Source: Gonium pectorale
Taxonomy: Eukaryota > Chlorophyta > Chlorophyceae > Chlamydomonadales > Volvocaceae
Assembly: GCA_001584585.1 (NCBI GenBank)
Contig: LSYV01000024.1
Location: forward strand, 1,181,036 to 1,224,506
DNA length: 43,471 nucleotides
Direction: 5' to 3'
Part shown: positions 40,501 to 43,471 of the stretch, piece after piece
Position numbering within the stretch: the stretch's first letter is position 1
How the letters are laid out: every line of letters starts with the position of its first letter
The notes under the pieces: model-generated
The model's database searches: none
Seen by the model: the letters and a program-made list of their open reading frames with translations, nothing else
What the model was told of the DNA's origin: nothing
Made by a program: the position numbers and the translations under genes

Positions 40501-43471
40501 TCAGGCCGGACGACAGCGCGTGCAGCTCGGGCAGGGCGGAGAAGTCGCCCCGGTCGCGGTCCTTCTCAAACTGGCGGTACATCGCCATCATGGCGTCGCC
40601 CATGAAGGTGAGCGCGTAGGCGGCCGCCAGCAGCGGCAGCAGCGTGGCGGCGCAGTTCTGGTAGTCGAGCACCGTGGGGGCGGGGAGGGAGGGGGGAACG
40701 GAGGGGGGAAGGGAGGGAGGGGGGGAGGGCATTGACTATGGAAGGCGGGGGTAGGGCCGGCGAGTGCGGGGTTCAGCGGCCAACGTCAGTGTAGCGAGGT
40801 CCGCGTGGAAGGGCGTGAGCGACGTCATGGGGCGCGCGATACACACATGCAGCCGGCGCGCGTCTTGGGCATGTGAGCGTGTGTCGGGGGCCGGTGTTGA
40901 CCGCAGGCGCTGTGTGTGCGGCGGGCGCTCTTGAACGCCGCACGTCGCACGCCGCCCGACTGGCCGCCAAGCTGTCCGCCCACCCCCCACCCCTCCACCA
41001 AGCGTTGCCACCTGCTTCCCCTATCCATCGTCCCACGCGCCGCGCCACCCCCCCTCCTCCCCCCTATACTGAGGACGCCACCCAACCATCTGACCCCCGC
41101 CCCCACCCCGCACCTGCAGCTCGCGCTCCCCGGGCGCGGGCGCCGTCTGCCGCCGCACCGCCGCGTAGCGCACCGCAATGGTGACCGCGCGCGCCAGCGT
41201 GCTGCCCGCGTTCTTCACAATGTCGGCGCGCACAAACACCATGGTGGCGTACGAGGCCTTGGAGTTGGAGGGCGGCGGCGGCACGTAGCGGCCCTCGGGG
41301 GTTACCTGCGGTGGCGGGGTCGCGGCCGCAAGTCAGGTTTGCCGGGATGCGGGGGGCTACGAGGACGCCGGAAGAACGCTCACATGCGTTCCACGCCAAG
41401 GCACCCACCAGTCACCCGCCACCTTCTCCCGCGACCTCACGCCCATCTCCCAGCTCCTACCCCCATCCCCAACCCGCGCGCCGCTGCCCGAGTGCGAGTG
41501 CGGTGCCTACCCTGATATCCCAACCCCTCGCTACACCCCGCCCCTCCCGTCCCGGCGCACTACCCTCCCCGGCCCACCTGCGAGAAGCGCATGAGCATGT
41601 CCTCCCGCGGAATGCGCACGTGGTCGAACGACAGGTAGCCGTTGTCCACCGAGTTGAAGCCCAGCTGCAGCGGGGGTCAGAAATAGGGAAAGGCGTGAGG
41701 GGGTGGGGCGGGGGGATGAGGAGGGGGATGGAGGGGTGTCGCGAGGGCGACGGCGAGGGTAAGGGCGATAACGAGGCTGCGAGTTTGAGCAAACGGATTG
41801 GGGTGCAACGGGTTGGGTGCAGGGAGGCGTGAGGAGGCCGCTCCTGCCCTTGGCGGGTCGTAGGGCGGAGGTGAGCGGGGAGCGAGCTCACACACACACA
41901 CACACGCGCGCGCGCACACAAACATCCCCCCCTTAGCGGCGGCCATACCCCGTACGCCGCGCCGCACCTTGGGCCCGATGTCGCCGATGGTCACGCCCGG
42001 CAGCGGCAGGTGGGTGTCCATGTCCCGCAGCTGCGCGATGAAGCCGTGCGGCCCGTGGTCCTTCATCCGCCCGTCCGGCCCCTCCACCATCAGGCGCGCC
42101 ATCACGATGGCGTGCGTGGCCGTCTTGCCCAGGCCGCCCGGCCACCACTTGGTGGCGGTCAGCGTGGGGCTGTGGATCACAAACTCCTGGGTCTGGGGGC
42201 CGCGGGCGGCAGGTTGGTGGGGGGGGCGGCAATGGTGGGGGGTTGCTCAGCCGGTTGAGGGTGTTGGGAAGGTAGGGGGTAGTGAAGAAGAGACGCGGGA
42301 GGCGGGAACGCGGGGCGGGGGGAGGGGGGGAGGGCGTGGGGGGGGGACAGCCTGCACGAGTGGCGTGGCGATGCGGCAGTGGCAGATGACGAGCCCGATG
42401 CGCGAGACGGAGCGGTGACGCACAAAGTTGGGCGGCAGTTGACGACACGCGAGGGCCGAGGTGCGTGGACGAGGGCGGCGAAGACCGGGGATGAAGGGCG
42501 CGGGGGTGTGGGCGGCGGGGCGCGTACGGCGCATGATATGCCGTACACACGCCGTACCTGCTTGTCATAGGTGGCGGTCGTCTCGAGGCCGCGGATGAAG
42601 GTGCCGTGGCCCAGCTCCGTCTGAGCATACGTGCCAATGATCCTGGGGTTGGGTTGGGTTGGGTTGGGTTGGCAGGCGTTCAAAGTAGAGAAGCCCGAGG
42701 CGCATGCCGCGGGGGTTACTGAGTCCGTGGGGGGGAGAGCGGCTGGTCCAACGGCCAGCCGCTGGACCAGCCTTGATAGCCGGAGTTTGACGAATGCGGC
42801 GCCGGCTGATGGGAAGGGGCCCGCCCTTGGGCGCCTGGCGGACCCGCCGAGCCGGCCGTGCGTGAGGCTCGCGACCCACCTGCCCGTCGCAGCAGACCCC
42901 GCTTGGGACGTTACTGCTCTACTGACCCTGCTTACAAGCCGGCCAACACATCACCACCGTCGCCCACAGCCCAAGGCAGCCACACGGTGCCAGCCGGCCT
43001 CCCGACCCGACCCGATGATGGGCCGTGTGGCTGCCTTGGCCCGCAGGTCACGTTGTTGACGAGTGCGCTCTTGACGGGCCGGGCCAGGACAGCAGTGGTG
43101 GTGGCGCTCACGCAGGAGGATGGAATGCGACGGGCAGGCCGGTCGAGTGGCCTCACGCACGCACGCCAGCCGCGCCGCCGCCGTCTGGGGGCGCAGCGGA
43201 CGAGTCCGGCCCCGGCCCTATCATGTCCTAGTGCCACGCCCGGCGATGCGGACATGCCGCGTTGTGTTGAAAAAGAACCAACGCATACGACGAGCGTAAG
43301 CGCGAAAGTGATGAATGATGTCGTTGTAGGACCCAGCTCCAGAGGCAGTCGAAGCCGCGTTGTGTGTCCGTGGGCAAGCGCTGGCCCCCACCGCACAAGA
43401 GCAGGAAGCCACTGGCGCTGCCAGGGGGCGCCGCCGCCGGCGGAGGCCCGCAGCTCGAGCTGCATGTCTCC
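37578..43471 (-). CDS. ACX: Peroxisomal acyl-CoA oxidase, 5' end beyond the window, one apparent frameshift
   Basis: Acyl-CoA oxidase carries out the first, FAD-dependent step of peroxisomal beta-oxidation and makes hydrogen peroxide. Exons, 5' to 3' on the minus strand, are 43471(cut)-43392, 42642-42558, 42186-41968, 41664-41578, 41305-41114, 40672-40499, 40167-40054, 39702-39640, 38974-38712, 38390-38202 and 37834-37578, about 574 residues in the window. Diagnostic motifs are [89 protein letters not shown] (its Glu is the expected catalytic base) and [20 protein letters not shown]. The protein ends SRL, a type 1 peroxisomal signal. Two oddities occur. The exon starting at 40672 has ACG instead of AG before it. 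Exon 38390-38202 changes frame near 38305-38320, between [10 protein letters not shown] and [21 protein letters not shown]-terminal exons are missing only because the window ends. Confidence 0.93.
39850..40030. other. Segment of unusual texture inside an acyl-CoA oxidase intron
   Basis: Within the intron between exons 40167-40054 and 39702-39640, the sequence becomes richer in A/T and in paired homopolymers (for example GGGGGCCTTTTCTTTCGCAA). It contrasts with flanking GC-rich DNA. No coding signal is seen. Confidence 0.3.
40464..40498. repeat. CA microsatellite touching a 5' splice site
   Basis: A CA/CG dinucleotide run lies directly after the exon ending at 40499. On the sense (minus) strand the intron therefore starts GTGTGTTTGCGCGC and continues as a GT repeat. 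The donor is embedded in the repeat. Confidence 0.8.
41891..41922. repeat. CA/CG microsatellite in an acyl-CoA oxidase intron
   Basis: A CA run followed by a CG run lies in the intron between exons 42186-41968 and 41664-41578, about 46 bases from the donor. It is similar in make-up to the run at 40464. Confidence 0.8.
42646..42670 (-). repeat. GGGTT pentamer repeat forming an acceptor tract
   Basis: Five GGGTT units on the plus strand read AACCC on the sense strand. They lie immediately before the CAG acceptor of exon 42642-42558 and act as its pyrimidine-rich tract. Confidence 0.9.
42857..43161. repeat. Nested foldback (inverted repeat) in the first visible acyl-CoA oxidase intron
   Basis: Three pairs of arms face each other in order. 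42857-42868 pairs with 43150-43161 (GTGCGTGAGGC). 42879-42891 pairs with 43126-43138 (CCTGCCCGTCGCA, exact). 42971-42987 pairs with 43023-43039 (CCAAGGCAGCCACACGG, exact, 17 bases). Between the blocks the arms are diverged. The whole could fold into a long imperfect hairpin in the pre-mRNA. It may be a small foldback transposable element. Confidence 0.75.

Noticed and set aside
39404..40732. A 442-codon minus-strand open frame in the acyl-CoA oxidase gene
   Set aside because: Only its first 58 or so conserved residues match the family. The rest reads through introns, and conserved exons inside it are in other frames.
1..43471. Possible tRNA, rRNA or CRISPR features
   Set aside because: I found no convincing tRNA B-box with a paired A-box, no rRNA core motifs and no regularly spaced identical repeats. 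The genome is eukaryotic nuclear.

Overview
This window is nuclear DNA from a GC-rich unicellular or colonial green alga, most likely a volvocine member of the Chlamydomonadales. The evidence is consistent. Genes are split into many short exons with strict GT-AG borders and C-rich acceptor tracts. Coding third positions are mostly G or C. The proteins include chloroplast families (DUF2358, DUF4336) and a peroxisomal acyl-CoA oxidase of plant type. CA, CCCA and GGGTT microsatellites sit in introns, and TGTAA polyadenylation-like signals lie downstream of several genes. No bacterial, organellar, viral, CRISPR, rRNA or tRNA feature is seen.

Layout from left to right. 1-2,950: an unrecognised minus-strand reading frame, then sequence without a clear gene. 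3,073-3,994 (minus): a broken CSB/ERCC6-type SNF2 helicase fragment that reaches only motif I. 6,979-7,956 (minus): a small single-helix membrane protein with an acidic tail. It is divergent from 8,308-14,374 (plus), a ten-exon gene for the spliceosomal protein RED/IK. 16,452-17,570 (plus): an intronless coiled-coil protein that I do not recognise. 19,726-21,991 and 23,096-25,284 (both minus): two tandem paralogues encoding secreted, probably membrane-anchored eight-cysteine proteins, four exons each with identical intron phases. 26,501-28,159 (minus): a DUF2358 NTF2-like protein with a twin-arginine thylakoid-lumen signal. It is divergent from 28,539-31,067 (plus), a chloroplast-type DUF4336 protein. 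34,712-35,795 (minus): a small F-box protein whose start codon is alone in its exon. 37,578 to the right edge (minus): a peroxisomal acyl-CoA oxidase ending in the PTS1 tripeptide SRL. Its first exons lie beyond the window.

The genes are mostly independent housekeeping functions: splicing, plastid, peroxisomal beta-oxidation and ubiquitin ligation. Two neighbour pairs share short divergent promoters, of about 350 and 379 bases. The best candidate for an undescribed system is the tandem pair of eight-cysteine surface proteins. Their cysteine spacing and gene structure are conserved, while their signal peptides, stalks and anchors have diverged. The RED orthologue is also unusual: it lacks the RE/RD repeat that names the family and carries a Tyr/Gly/Gln-rich low-complexity segment instead.

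Several reading-frame breaks (two in the CSB fragment, one in the acyl-CoA oxidase) and one exon without an AG acceptor may be real mutations or indel errors in GC-rich assembly. A few segments with inflated homopolymers look like poorly polished gap fill. All exon borders below were read by eye from splice signals, phase continuity and protein similarity; none is confirmed by transcripts.
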